Source: Lutraria lutraria (taxonomy: Eukaryota > Mollusca > Bivalvia > Venerida > Mactridae). Taken from it: a stretch of 64,000 bases of DNA. Position 1 is the first letter of the stretch. Every line of letters begins with the position of its first letter. Shown here piece by piece: positions 45,480 to 57,524 of the stretch. A model generated the notes under the pieces. That model worked only from the letters and a program-made list of their open reading frames with translations. It was not told the origin of the DNA and ran no database searches. The position numbers were made by a program, and so were the translations under genes. The stretch covers positions 8,969,637 through 9,033,636 of the forward strand of contig OZ026851.1 in assembly GCA_964023205.1 (NCBI GenBank). The letters are read 5' to 3'.

Positions 45480-45930
45480 CGTACTGACATACTGTACAGG
45501 TATATAAGTTTGTGTGATGTAATCTTCATTGATGACAAAATGATTAGAGCACCTCTTATATGTGACTTTAAACTTTTCAACACACCACCAATAATTATCA
45601 AATTATTTCACTATTTATTCAAGAACCAATATTAACCGAATGGGTGAATGGTTTAGGAATGCTGAATAATGACCACCAGAGGAAGAGTGAATTAATTCAT
45701 TTTTAATTTATTTTTAATTGAAAATAAAACTCAGTGTTTAAGGAATTCTCTTTCCATGGGTTTGATAACACTTAATTCTTTAACAACTTAACTGAAAAAT
45801 AATAACTGTCTCATGTCAATCAAAGAAAAATGTAAAATCAAAACTTTCAAATAAAATGAGTTTACCTGAGGGCAGGTGGATAAATATATTTAAAATAGAT
45901 TCATAAAAAAAATAAAATATTACAAATAAA
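45480..45930. other. No gene recognised
   Basis: A 62-codon minus-strand frame (45413-45601) overlaps the family M repeat. No other feature was seen. Confidence 0.45.
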
Positions 45931-45934
45931 TATT

Positions 45935-46010
45935 ACATGACGTCACGTCTGTTGTTAATTATTGTGTAATATTCTGGAGAAGGCGTAATGTCGAAACGTT
46001 AAAATGCATA
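45935..46010 (+). ncRNA. Second Penelope-like tail with hammerhead-like core
   Basis: It shares atgacgtcacgtctgttgtt with the tail at 37327 (atgacgtaacgtccgtt). The core reads CTGGAGA, a short stem II (GGC-gtaat-GTC) and the box GAAAC then GTTA. CTGGAGA differs from the hammerhead consensus CTGANGA at one position. Upstream coding sequence is absent, so this is a solo 3' remnant. Confidence 0.45.
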
Positions 46011-46209
46011 AAAAAATTTCAATCGATTAAACAGTATTGTAAAATAGATTCACACATACTCACATACTTCATGGTCAATATACTAATTCATAAACTATTC
46101 ATGAATAAGCTCATGAACATTTCATGAACTGATCGTCAAATTCTCAACAGGGTAAGCCTTACTTATTGTAGAAATGTAACATTTTGCAATAGGAAAAGGA
46201 AAATAATGT

Positions 46210-46281
46210 ACCCGATGTGATGCTCGGACCTGCGACCTCCTGTTTGCGCGTCAGCTGCTCTACCACCAGACCTGATCGGGG
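46210..46281 (-). repeat. tRNA-Ala-like sequence, degraded copy
   Basis: The 72-base minus-strand sequence aligns with 48876-48947: acceptor cccgat/atcggg, D arm ggtggtagagcagctga, T arm gcaggtccgagc. The base before the anticodon is G in place of the invariant T33, and the T stem is mismatched. The downstream agccaatttattaa is also shared. It is a pseudo-tRNA of a repeat family. Confidence 0.6.
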
Positions 46282-46329
46282 TGGACAATTATATCATAGC
46301 CAATTTATTAATACAAGTACTATATAAAC

Positions 46330-48655
46330 CATACTGCTACAATTTTATACAAAATCAAATAATAATAAAAAAGTATTCAAGATTTCTTAAAGGCAAACCA
46401 TTTCATTTTTCATATTAAATCAGGCCCACAGAGGATCAAGTTAATGTTTAATGAATTTATAATCACACAGCATTATTACACTTCCGTGTTTGTAAATGTT
46501 TAGTAGTTTTTTTCTCATTATTTATTTACAAGAAAACAATGAACATGTCAAAAGACAGAATTAAAGGCAGTTTTATTTCAATTAACAATAGGATGTCCTT
46601 CATATCAAATTTATTTTTTGTTACAAACTGATTACAAAATCAATTAAATCCCAATTATGAGAGATAAATGTACAACAAAACTTCTCAACATTTTACATTG
46701 TATTTGTTTTACTGCATGAAAAATACTAGATTAAAAACACAAGGCTTTATTTCATTAATGACATTTGAACCAATGTTAATTTATTTTCAAAACGAATGGT
46801 GGCAGATAAAATATTTTGTCATTGTTAAATATAAGTTTTCAAGATCTGATTAAACTTTTAAACATTCAAAAATACTAATGGCAAACTGCATCAGAAATGA
46901 TATATTTACCTGCATAATTGCAATTTTAAGATAATTCTTAATGATTAAACATTTGCTTTATAAAAACATCAGTATATATATATATATATATAAACTTTTA
47001 CAGTACTTAATTAACAGATGATTTAAGATTGAAACCATACTCTATCTGGTACAAATCAACCAATCAATCAATTGATTAATCAAATTCTCATGCAATTATA
47101 TCGATTGATCAATCAATGCTATAATGCCATAAACCTGTAGGCGGATAATACTGAGCTTAACAGCTTTTTTAAAGCTTTATATACAAAAAAAATAAGTTTA
47201 AAAATAACAACATAATTTGCTACTACAACAGAAGTGATAAACTTTTTTGTAAATCAAGAAAGACACAAATATACACATCAATGGGTAAACCTTTGAACAT
47301 GTGTTAAAATTTCACTTACACCCCAAATTATACTTTAATCCAATTTTAATTGGATAAAATCTTTTAAAATCCACTCCTCAGTGTGATGATACTGTATGGT
47401 AAGAAAACAGAACACTAAAGATACTTAATCCAAGCACTGTTTACAAATCACAGCTCTTGTTTTAAATCCAATATTTTTACACTGAAGAAAGATTTATGAT
47501 TCTAAATTACCTGTTAACTATCAAGCAAAATGTAACAACTCAAACACTATATAAGAAGTGTCTGGTCTCCTCAAACCAATGAATTATATCCTGTTGGAGA
47601 TAAGTTATAATCACCACTGAATTTCTTTCCAATACTAATTTTTTCAACAATATTTCACGGCTGTTATGGCACTGTCTGTTTGTTGTGGTATGTTTTATGG
47701 TGTTTTGAAGGAAATAGAATGGTACAGAGTTTATGTATCAGATATTTACCCCAGGTATTGCAGTAAATGTTATGATATTCAGGTCCCAAATACAACAGCT
47801 GATCAGGTGTGGTATAATACCAAAGTATAGACAGTCTGAATTAGCTCCCATTATTTATTACACACATGTTGTTGACAAGTCTGTCAGGGACTGAACAAAA
47901 ACTGTCCCAAAAGTCTGTAGCTCACATAATCTAAAAGATCAAATTCTATGGGGCCAACAACATTAATTTTACAGAATATTTTCAATTGATGATCTTTCAT
48001 GGAATGATTCCTTTAAACTCGAGATATAATTGGATGGATTGAAATAGCATTTTTTTCTAGACGAATTATACCTACGAGTATTTGTTTATTATAGCTGTTT
48101 GCGAGTAGTTACTGTATTGTCTATTACTAGTTTGGCTAATCCTGGCCATTTGATTGGCTAATGGTGATTTCGACCGGCTATTTGTCGCGTTTCCTGTCCT
48201 GTTTGACTGAATCTGTTCGTCTGCTCTATTGTTGAAACGCAAATAAGTAATGTAGGCATGGTTCTATGATGTTAACGTGGCATAATATCGGGAACATCAT
48301 TAGATGCAAGTTTAATGTGATTTTATCATATCAGACTATGGTGGATTTGGTAGTATTTAGGGTGTACTTTATTCCATTGATGTGTGGTATGGTAATACCA
48401 TGTACATATGAACTATATATGAATATATTCATTTGTCAAATACTCATGATTGTCAAAATATGTGTATTATCTATAACTTGTAAATATGTTATACTCTCCA
48501 TAATGGAGGAATGAATAAAAGCAACTTCATACAAATAACTTAAACCAATGCTTCTTGTAATTCGTCTAACTATAACGTTTTGTTATAGTTGTTCTTGTTA
48601 TTTCTCATTCATATGGAAACTTTAAAATAGAGAAAGTTCATTTATTAGGCCAAGT
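46330..48655. other. About 2.3 kb of AT-rich DNA, (AT)n microsatellite, no gene recognised
   Basis: A (TA)n tract of about 20 bases lies at 46973-46992. Palindromic attgatcaatcaatgc-like words cluster at 47060-47120. Frames of 61 codons (46668-46853) and 82 codons (48266-48514) show no domain. Confidence 0.5.
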
Positions 48656-48660
48656 TTGTT

Positions 48661-48975
48661 GCTAATCAGGCTGGTGAATACCCCAGCCAATTTATAAATA
48701 TTAAACACAATAATACCACATCGCTACATTCCTCCTTCCTTTTTATTCAAAGTAAATTAATCGCGACAACCACAGGCTCTTTAAACTAACCCAGCGATAT
48801 GCTTCATCCTAGCTCTAGGATTCCAAGGCTAGTCACACACTCATGGCACCAAATGTAATAGGAGGAAAGTAATATACCCGATGCGGGGCTCGGACCCGCG
48901 ACCTCCTGCTTGCAAGTCAGATGTTCTACCAACTGAGCTAATCGGGCTGGTGATTACCCCAGCCAATTTATAAAG
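48661..48975 (-). repeat. tRNA-Ala repeat unit flanked by 39-bp direct repeats
   Basis: The phrase gctaatc-ggctggtga-taccccagccaatttataaa is present at 48661-48699 and 48937-48975 (276 bp apart, two mismatches). It includes a small hairpin (ggctgg against ccagcc). The second copy overlaps the 5' end of the tRNA-like sequence. This suggests a tandem-dimer remnant or a short element with terminal direct repeats. Confidence 0.6.
48876..48947 (-). tRNA. tRNA-Ala(TGC)-like sequence, possibly a pseudogene or SINE head
   Basis: On the minus strand this 72-base sequence folds as a tRNA: acceptor GCCCGAT against ATCGGGT (one G-T pair), anticodon loop CTTGCAA with anticodon TGC (alanine), T arm GCGGG-TCCGAGC-CCCGC. 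Defects are one mismatch in the D stem (GCTC against GAAC) and one in the anticodon stem (TCTGA against GCAGG). A degraded relative at 46210-46281 with shared flanks indicates a repeat family. Whether this copy is a working gene is open. Confidence 0.5.
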
Positions 48976-48979
48976 ATAT

Positions 48980-49385
48980 ACATCGGAAAATTCTGGAATC
49001 CAATCAAACACGCGCTCTCATAATTATTGTTTCGTCATAGCGATATGATTATGAAGAACCAATGAAACGCTAGTGTAAATGACTTCACAATATTTACAAG
49101 TTAAAAACACCGTGGGAAAATATAACTTTCATTGGACAGAAAAATAAGCAGTTCATTTATATGCCACTGACTTGTATTTTTACTGGACACTTGGTCTTGT
49201 AAACTTGCTACATCTTGTCGGACCGTCCCAAAATTTACCGGACATGTCCGACGGTCCCACGGCTTTCGCGATGTCTGGTCGACTATCAAGGCTATTGCTT
49301 TTTTGGTTACTCATTCATAACTCAATTAAAATTTTATGGATCTTCTCATGACCCTTATTTGGTCGACTTATGGAGTGAACAACAT
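48980..49385. other. Weak repeat related to 14885-15140
   Basis: The reverse complement of 49108-49270 carries tgtccggtaaattttggg and ggtccgaca phrases similar to those at 14885-15140. The 62-codon minus frame here (49101-49289) has no domain. Confidence 0.35.
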
Positions 49386-49389
49386 AAAT

Positions 49390-49560
49390 AAGTTTGGAGT
49401 GCTCTGACCTACTCACGAAAATCTTAAATAAATCAAATTATATTTTTGGGGGCATTTCTTTTTAAATATGAAATCTTGTTCTATAATAAAAAAAATCCCC
49501 ACCTACCCAGTGCTAAAGTTATGGGTCAGAGCAGTTCAAATAAACTTATTTTTATTTTCA
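49390..49560. mobile_element. Short family M MITE with inverted ends
   Basis: It starts aataagtttggagtgctctg and ends with the inverted form ggtcagagcagttc then aaataaactt. Inside lies an A-run then ccccacctaccc, the family M signature. At about 170 bp it is the only compact two-ended member and suggests that the family is a MITE. Confidence 0.55.
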
Positions 49561-49564
49561 GCAT

Positions 49565-50778
49565 TGCAGACAATTTTAAATATTATGTTTACTGTGGAAT
49601 AGAATAAATTGCTCATCTGATACAAAATATGAATGTAACTTTATCATGTCACTAAACTGAGTGCAGAAGGGAATTGGACGGTCTATGAGAAAGTGTTCTA
49701 AGGGATTCATTCAACAATAGAAATAAATGAGCAAGATTGATTTTGCCAGGATGTTTTTGTGTGACCATTGATAAACAGACTTTTTAGAAAAGCACAGAAT
49801 CAACAATGTACAAAATGAACTTTCGTCTGATGAGCCTCTGCAGAAATCTGATCAGTCATTAGGACTTCCCATTTAAAAGACATTGCAACATTATCTGCGA
49901 AGAGGGATACAAGTCATGCATTTCTGAAACTCACCCATAACATAATCAAGTAAATTCCATGGTAACCAAGTTTCATGAAATAAGAATAAGAAGCAATAAA
50001 GCAAAAGTTCAACCACACTCTTTCTTCTCTTAAAGACCTTGCTCATCAAATATGAGCCTTTGCCATAGAAAAACACTATTACTTCCCAATCATTGTGGGG
50101 TGCTTGCTAACAAGACTGTGATTATGTTGTTTTAGTAAAGTCCTGACAAATCTTAAGTTCTAATCAATCATGGAAAGTCCCTGTTCACCTCCGCTGTCAA
50201 TCAAATCTAGTCCAAATCTTATTGTTCCAACCTTATTAACTATTTACCAGAACAAAATGTGAAATCATTTCCTGCATGAAATAATTCATTTAATTATTTC
50301 AGACCATCGAAAATGGCCGAATAAATATTAGCCTATTATTGTGTTGATGCAAACTGTATGGTAAGTGCATCATTATTGATGTTATGTTGTCTCCAGTCCT
50401 ACGGAGAGCACTTGTCCTGTTCTGCCACAGCTTATTTGTCAGACAGATTACAAGCACTTCACTTACTTGATCAAGGACAACTTGGTAATTATTTTTATGA
50501 TATTGGATGAAATTGTTACCAATGGTTTCTAAACATACTTGAAGTATTGTTGAACACGCAGCACTCTTGGCTTTAATGGATATTATAGCCTCGGGATGGG
50601 AACCATATGATCTGTCATCTCTCATCACCTCTGTAATTCTTCACAAGCAACGGGAGATGATATTATTTAATCACATTGAAAATTATCCTTCTAAGAATGG
50701 TAAGGGATATTCAGCGCTAGATTTCATACTTCCTTGTCATTGCTTCATAAACATTTATGTATTGTAACCTAGCATCTC
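49565..50778. other. No gene recognised
   Basis: The 109-codon minus-strand frame at 50299-50628 was checked; it lacks any recognisable domain and overlaps a 66-codon frame on the other strand. No repeat match was seen. Confidence 0.4.
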
Positions 50779-50779
50779 A

Positions 50780-53183
50780 GTCAGACTGGTACACAATGGG
50801 CATGAATCAGACTGTACACAATGAGCATGAATCAGACTGTACACAATGAGCATGAATCAGACTGTACACAATGAGCATGAAGCAGGCTGTACACAATGAG
50901 CATGAATCAGACTGTACACAATGAGCATGAATCAGACTGTACACAATGAGCATGAAGCAGACTGTACACAATGAGCATGAATCAGACTGGTCCACAATGA
51001 AAATGAATCAGACTGTACACAATGAGCATGAATCAGACTGTACACAATGAGCATGAATCAGACTGTACACAATGGGCATGAAGCAGACTGTACACAATGA
51101 GCATGAATCACACTGTACACAATGAGCATGAATCACACTGTACACAATGAGCATGAATCAGACTGTACACAATGAGCATGAATCAGACTGTACACAATGA
51201 GCAAGAATCAGACTGGTCCACAATGAGCAAGAATCAGACTGTACACAATGAGCATGAATCAGACTGTACACAATGAGCATGAATCAGACTGTACACAATG
51301 AGCATGAATCAGACTGTACACAATGAGCATGAATCAGACTGTACACAATGAGCATGAATCAGACTGTACACAATGAGCAAGAATCAGACTGGTCCACAAT
51401 GAGCAAGAATCAGACTGTACACAATGAGCATGAATCAGACTGTACACAATGAGCATGAATCAGACTGTACACAATGAGCATGAATAAGACTGTACACAAT
51501 GAGCAAGAATCAGACTGTACACAATGAGCATGAATCAGACTGTACACAACGAGCATGAAGCAGACTGTACACAATGAGCATGAATCAGACTGTACACAAT
51601 GAGCATGAATCAGACTGTACACAATGAGCATGAATCAGACTGTACACAATGAGCAAGAATCAGACTGGTCCACAATGAGCATGAATCAGACTGTACACAA
51701 TGAACATGAAGCAGACTGTACACAATGAGCATGAATCAGACTGTACACAATGGGCATGAATCAGACTGTACACAATGAACATGAATCAGACTGTACACAA
51801 CGAGCATGAATCAGACTGTACACAATGAGCATGAATCAGACTGTACACAATGAGCATGAATCAGACTGTATACAATGAGCATGAATCAGACTGTACACAA
51901 TGAGCATGAATCAGACTGTACACAATGAACATGAATCAGACTGTACACAACGAGCATGAATCAGACTGTACACAATGAACATGAATCAGACTGTACACAA
52001 TGAGCATGAATCAGACTGTACACAATGAGCATGAATCAGACTGTACACAATGAGCAAGAATCAGACTGTACACAATGAGCATGAATCAGACTGTACACAA
52101 CGAGCATGAATCAGTCTGTACACAATGAGCATGAATCAGACTGTACACAATGAGCATGAATCAGACTGTACACAACGAGCATGAAGCAGACTGTACACAA
52201 TGAGCATGAATCAGACTGTACACAATGAGCATGAATCAGACTGTACACAATGAGCATGAATCAGACTGTACACAACGAGCATGAATCAGACTGTACACAA
52301 TGAGCATGAATCAGACTGTACACAATGAGCATGAATCAGACTGTACACAACGAGCATGAAGCAGACTGTACACAATGAGCATGAATCAGACTGTACACAA
52401 TGAGCATGAATCAGACTGTACACAATGAGCATGAATCAGACTGTACACAACGAGCATGAAGCAGACTGTACACAATGAGCATGAATCAGACTGTACACAA
52501 TGAGCATGAATCAGACTGTACACAATGAACATGAATCAGACTGTACACAACGAGCATGAATCAGACTGTACACAATGAGCATGAATCAGACTGTACACAA
52601 TGAGCATGAATCAGATTGTACACAATGAGCAAGAATCAGACTGTACACAATGAACATCAGACTGTACACAACGAGCATGAATCAGACTGTACACAACGAG
52701 CATGAATCAGACTGTACACAACGAGCATGAATCAGACTGTACACAATGAGCATGAATCAGATTGTACACCAGTGTACACAATGAACATGAATCAGACTGT
52801 ACACAATGAGCATGAATCAGACTGGTCCACAATGAAAATGAATCAGACTGTACACAATGAGCATGAATCAGACTGTACACAATGAGCATGAATCAGACAG
52901 TACACAATTAGCATGAATCAGACTGTACACAATGAGCATGAATCAGACTGTATACAATGAGCATGAATCAGACTGTACACAATGAGCATGAATCAGACTG
53001 TACACAATGAGCATGAATCAGACTGGTCCACAATGAAAATGAATCAGACTGTACACAATGAACATGAATCAGACTGTATACAATGAGCATGAATCAGACT
53101 GGTCCACAATGAAAATGAATCAGACTGTACACAATGAACATGAATCAGACTGTACACAATGAGCATGAATCAGACTGTACACA
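50780..53183 (+). repeat. 25-bp minisatellite, about 96 units
   Basis: The consensus unit is gaatcagactgtacacaatg followed by agcat. Variants include aagcag, agcaag, aacatg, acgagc and a 26-base form with actggtccacaatgaaaat. Two 26-base variants with agcaag on both sides are 176 bp apart (51211 and 51387), and aacgagcatgaagcag recurs 175 and then 100 bp apart, showing higher-order structure of seven or four units. The unit is not a multiple of three, and on the minus strand it lacks stops in all phases, giving spurious frames with HAHCVQSDSCSLCT. Confidence 0.95.
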
Positions 53184-53184
53184 G

Positions 53185-53875
53185 TTCAATGTATTTATGT
53201 ATATTAGGCTGTGAAATTATAAGTTTCAAGTATAAGCTCTCAGTAACTCAATTAATATCATCTTATTGGAGTAAGTGTATGTTCAGGAACAAGACAATTA
53301 TTTTGTTCTATTACCTTTCATCAACCATAATATGGCAAAAGCATTCTCCAAGTCTCCAGCATTCTGCCATTTGAAAGGCGGCAAAACCAGTCTTAGGAGG
53401 TAAACTATTAGTATAATAACAAGGTGTTATGAAATTTGTCTACCTAAAATAATTGTCTAATGCCTTCTCTATTAGTTATCAATTAGGCAATCAATGTTGT
53501 GTACAAACAAAATCTAGATTCAGAAGCAGTAAATACTTTTTATAGGTACATAAATAACTTAACCATTAAAAATGATACAAGTAGTAAACAAACGCAAAAA
53601 CTTCACATTGAAAGCAAAATATAAATACCGGGTAAAAAAAGCAAGTTGTTTTCAAGTGGTTTTTACTTTATACGTGCTTGAAAGTATACACATATAAAAA
53701 AAAGTTTAGCAAGTTTGGAAATAATTGTTTTGCAATCAAAGAAAAGTTAACCAAATCCTAAATAAACATTTTCTACCGATGCACTGATGCTATCTCTGCA
53801 GAATTATATCAAATTTTTCTCATGATGATGCAGCGTTAGGAAAAAACTGAATGTTGAAAAGGGTAAGGGTCAGAT
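53185..53875. other. No gene recognised
   Basis: A 71-codon plus frame (53159-53374) starts inside the minisatellite. AT-rich, no repeat recognised. Confidence 0.45.
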
Positions 53876-54608
53876 ACAAAACTCACAGCACATGTCAGTA
53901 TCGTGTATGGCCACCATTAACAGCCAAAACAGTCAAACAACATCTTCTAATGCTACAGATAAGCATACTTATAATATATAGAGGGATTATGGCCCATTCC
54001 TCTTGCAAAGCATGCTCAAGGTCACGAAGGTTATTGACGTTTTCACGTTTTCTAACCTTACGTCCCAGATGATCGCATAAATGCTCAATAGGTGAGAAAT
54101 CCGGCGGGCCACTGAAGCACATTCACATTATTTTGGCGTAATACATCCTGTGTATGCTGAGTATGGACGAGCATTATCCTGTTGGAAAGTAGTGACTTTA
54201 CATTGTTGCACAAATGGCACAACTACTGGTATGTTAATGTTGTCACAATATCGCTGTGCTGTCAGATTCCCAAAAACAGTCACAAGCTCTGTCTTACCAT
54301 CATGGTAAATTCTCGCCCATAGCATTACGCTACCACCACCTTAACGATCATGATTTATGACGTTTTTCAGGATCAAACCTCTCACCCCTTCTCCTCCAAA
54401 CATGAATCTTACCATCAGAAAATGACAGGTTAAATCGTGACTCATCACTAAATAGAAAGTCATTCCCTTGTCTGCGTGACCACCTGCGATGAATCTGAGC
54501 CCACTGAACCCGCATGATGATATCTAAGTGTCAGAGGGATACCGACATAAGGGTGACGTCCTCTGAATCTAGGCTGCAAGCAGCCTGTTTCTGACAGTCA
54601 TATCAGAA
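53876..54608 (-). pseudogene. Tc1-family transposase remnant
   Basis: Minus-strand pieces in order: ISDMTVRNRLLAA, then HPYVGIPLTLRYHHA, then FLFSDESRFNLSFSDGKI and VWRRRGERF, then ARIYHDGKTELVTV and TFQQDNARPY, then PPDFSPIEHL, and finally the C-terminal VNGGHTRY. These are the catalytic-domain landmarks of Tc1/mariner DDE transposases, and the three acidic positions are recognisable (D of SDES, D of QQDN, E of PIEH). The pieces lie in different frames with stops, so the gene is dead. The N-terminal helix-turn-helix region is missing and no terminal inverted repeats were found. It is an old fragment. Confidence 0.9.
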
Positions 54609-54609
54609 A

Positions 54610-55860
54610 TGTATTATAGTGAATTAATATGCTGTACTTTTAATCAACCAATTAAATACAAACAAGATTTATCCTCCTGATTGCTTTTTACTAATTGGTA
54701 TTTGATATAATTAAGCTAACAAGAAAATTCCTAATTTGAATTTAATAGTGTAAGATAAACAAGAAAATTTACTAATTGATATCAATTATAAGTTAACGAC
54801 TAATGAAGTCAACCACCTCTTGGTGTATACACTTCTTTTCATGAAATAAATATCTTATATCTGAATTATGATTTTGTCTGATTAATGTTTTTAAAAAAAC
54901 ATCTGAATTATGATTTTGTCTGATTACCAATAGCTGTACCACTTCCAGTATTTGGATGTGGGTTTGTTAATTAAAACACTGACACTTGTATGAAATATTT
55001 TTTTTTTTTGTGAAAATCAGGCGATATTGGCCATCATACAACATACTAATTTAAAAGAGTACCGGTACAACAGGAAACTTTTAATCAAACTGAGAAGACA
55101 TTATATTATTTGTTTCTTTCTTTCTATATATAGGGTTTTATGCCTCTTTTAAACAGTCAAAGTCATACATGAAATGTGGCTTTAATAACAGGGTCTTGAA
55201 ATATATTTTTAGGGGAATTATTATTTTCCAAGAAGAAGATGCTGACTATCAAGTTTCACTTTCTTAGTAAATAAAACCTGCATAAAGTCAGCAATGTATT
55301 ATAACCACAGCAACAATAAAAATAACAGAAATAACTTGAATTGTTCAGTTGTGCAGAAGAAGATGGCACAAAAGATACATACAATTGAAATTGACTATCA
55401 GCATCATGATATCAATCCGTTTGAACATTAATAAAACATTTAATGAGCACACGGTAAACAGGAATATTCTAAAGCTGATACTTGATTGTGGTCTGAATTC
55501 ATGCACTATCAACAATACAGGTAAATAACATGACAGCAACTGTAAACTCAATTACAGCGACATGCTATCGATTTTTCCATCTTCTCTGTATAATTGCATC
55601 ATTGCTAAAAACTCTATACTACACTTTCCCACTTTTCAAGCCTAATGGCTGATATATCTTTTGTCAAGTAAGAAGATTTGAATGGAATGTTTCTTGAAAC
55701 TTTTCCGCTTTTAGAGATTCTTTTTCACTATTTTTTTTTATTCTCAGATTTTTTAGGCAAAAGCTACTTGTCTGGTTAGAAGACTGAAGCCAATTTTTTA
55801 ATTTTGCGGAATTATATTTTTACTCTTCAAAAAGAGCAATGAGTGCATATTTCGTGACCT
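54610..55860. other. No gene recognised; 42-bp direct duplication
   Basis: The phrase atctgaattatgattttgtc followed by tgatta occurs at 54859 and 54901. A 68-codon minus frame at 55345-55551 has no domain. Confidence 0.5.
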
Positions 55861-55865
55861 TGGTA

Positions 55866-55930
55866 TGACCTGCCGGGACTCGGATTCCAATCCTGTCAAG
55901 CGCACTTAATATTGGACCATGGCCACTGAT
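55866..55930 (-). repeat. tRNA-like SINE head, minus strand
   Basis: On the minus strand it reads gtggccatggtccaatatt and later aggattggaatccgagtccc, an A/B-box layout like the SINE at 27815-27940. The B box is partly degraded. Confidence 0.45.
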
Positions 55931-55934
55931 TGTA

Positions 55935-57090
55935 AGGAACTAGACATTGAATATACAATAAAAATACATGATAATGGTACCAATTTTTTTATACATTAAA
56001 TCTACATCATGCAAATTTTCAATTGATATTTAATGTAAATTTATGGTGCAATAAAATGGTATCATTACTGAATACATCTAAATGGTATAAAATTAATTTT
56101 TATGCTAAACCAGAGCATTTAACTTAATGGAATCTCTGCATTTTTCCAAGTTTATCTTTATTGACTACGCAGCCGGTTCTTCCTACATAGATGGTAAAAA
56201 TTTATCCAAGAATTCAAGACCTAAGGCTGATTGGTGTCTAGTCTTGATTTTATAAATTTATCAAAGTGTTAACAGTGTTCTTGCTATGCATTATTCCTCC
56301 GGGGTTTAACAGGATACTTACAACTGATCAGTATTGAATATAATGCCATGTAGGAATTGTTCTACGACACATTGAAAGCCACCAAGGATATACAAGGCTT
56401 ATTATCAACCAGGGCAGAAATAGTGTCAGGCTTAAATGAACAATAATCTAATTTAAACTACAAATGTAATGCTTAATTGACTTTTTACACCTAAATCAGT
56501 GTCCAAATGATTATGACATTTTTATCAACTTTTCGTAGGAGGATATGATACGTTGCAACGAGGACTTGAACCCAGACTTCCAGTGTTTCATGATGTTACA
56601 AATTACCACGGAAACACAAAAATTATATTTTTCCAATTTTGACCACAGTAAAGGAAATGATATAAAATGGTACTTCTTAAATTTAAAATATCATTTTATG
56701 ATTGAATAGCCACAATAACTTGCATGACATATAATAATCAATTATAATTGTGAAAATGAATCAATTGACTTCATAAGTTACCTCCCTTTCATAAAGTAAA
56801 ACTGATCTAAACAACAGTTCTCTCCCTTCATTGATATCAAGCAACATAAAGATAATAAAAACATTAATCAATCTTATACCAGAAGAAATTCAAAGATAAA
56901 AACACTCAAAACCTTACAGAGGACTTAATCAACGTCCATTATAAATGATTAGCCAGGTAAATTTTGTTTCGAAACGCAGAAGATTTAATTATTATGTTCA
57001 TTGTAAACGACATGATTAATTGAATTCTATACAGTCCATTTTTCCTTTCTCTGGAATTTTTTGAAACTGCCAAAAAAAACAAAATTTTAG
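55935..57090. other. No gene recognised; possible worn tRNA-like head at 56550-56612
   Basis: Around 56561, gaacccagacttcc-like text suggests a reversed B box (gaggacttgaacccag). The A box is not clear. Otherwise AT-rich. Confidence 0.35.
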
Positions 57091-57095
57091 GTAAC

Positions 57096-57520
57096 AACAA
57101 GATGTGTTTCAAAACACAATGCCCCCTCCGGTTGCCCTTTAACTTGAAAATGCACAAAATAAACAAAGGGCCATAATTCTGTCAAAAACCTGGAATATAT
57201 GTGTGGGGGTTCTTGATAACAACAAGTCTGAAAGTTTTGTCGACATCCCATGAAAAATGTAGGAGTAGTATTCTAAAAGAAATGTACCAATTTTTTTTAA
57301 CACCATGACCCCATGACCTTGACCTTTGACCTACTGACCTGAAAATGCACAGGTCCTGTAGAGGTTGTCATGAGGAACCTACATATGAAGTTTGATGAAT
57401 GTAGGTGCAAGTGTTTTGATTTTATAGGCAAGGTTAAAGTTTGGTACAAACAGACAGACAAATAGACAAACAGAGAGACCAAAAACAATATGCCCCTGAC
57501 CTATCGATATGGGGGCATAA
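57096..57520 (+). mobile_element. Hairpin-ended element HE-E with four AGGTCA half-sites
   Basis: It starts acaagatgtgtttcaaaaca and caatgccccctcc (hairpin TGTGTTT-c-AAAACACA). It ends with a GACA-like microsatellite (cagacagacaaatagac), then atgcccctg and atatgggggcataa. In the middle, TGACCT occurs four times at 57314, 57320, 57327 and 57335, with spacers of 0, 1 and 2 bases. There is no coding capacity beyond a 63-codon frame that reads the element. Confidence 0.75.
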
Positions 57521-57524
57521 AAAC

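Noticed and set aside
50299..50628. 109-codon minus-strand open frame
   Set aside because: I considered an exon, but saw no domain and no clear splice context, and a frame of similar quality lies on the opposite strand.
50807..52889. Cys/His-rich minus-strand frames across the 25-bp array
   Set aside because: They are translations of a minisatellite unit that happens to lack stops; phases change with 26-base variants.
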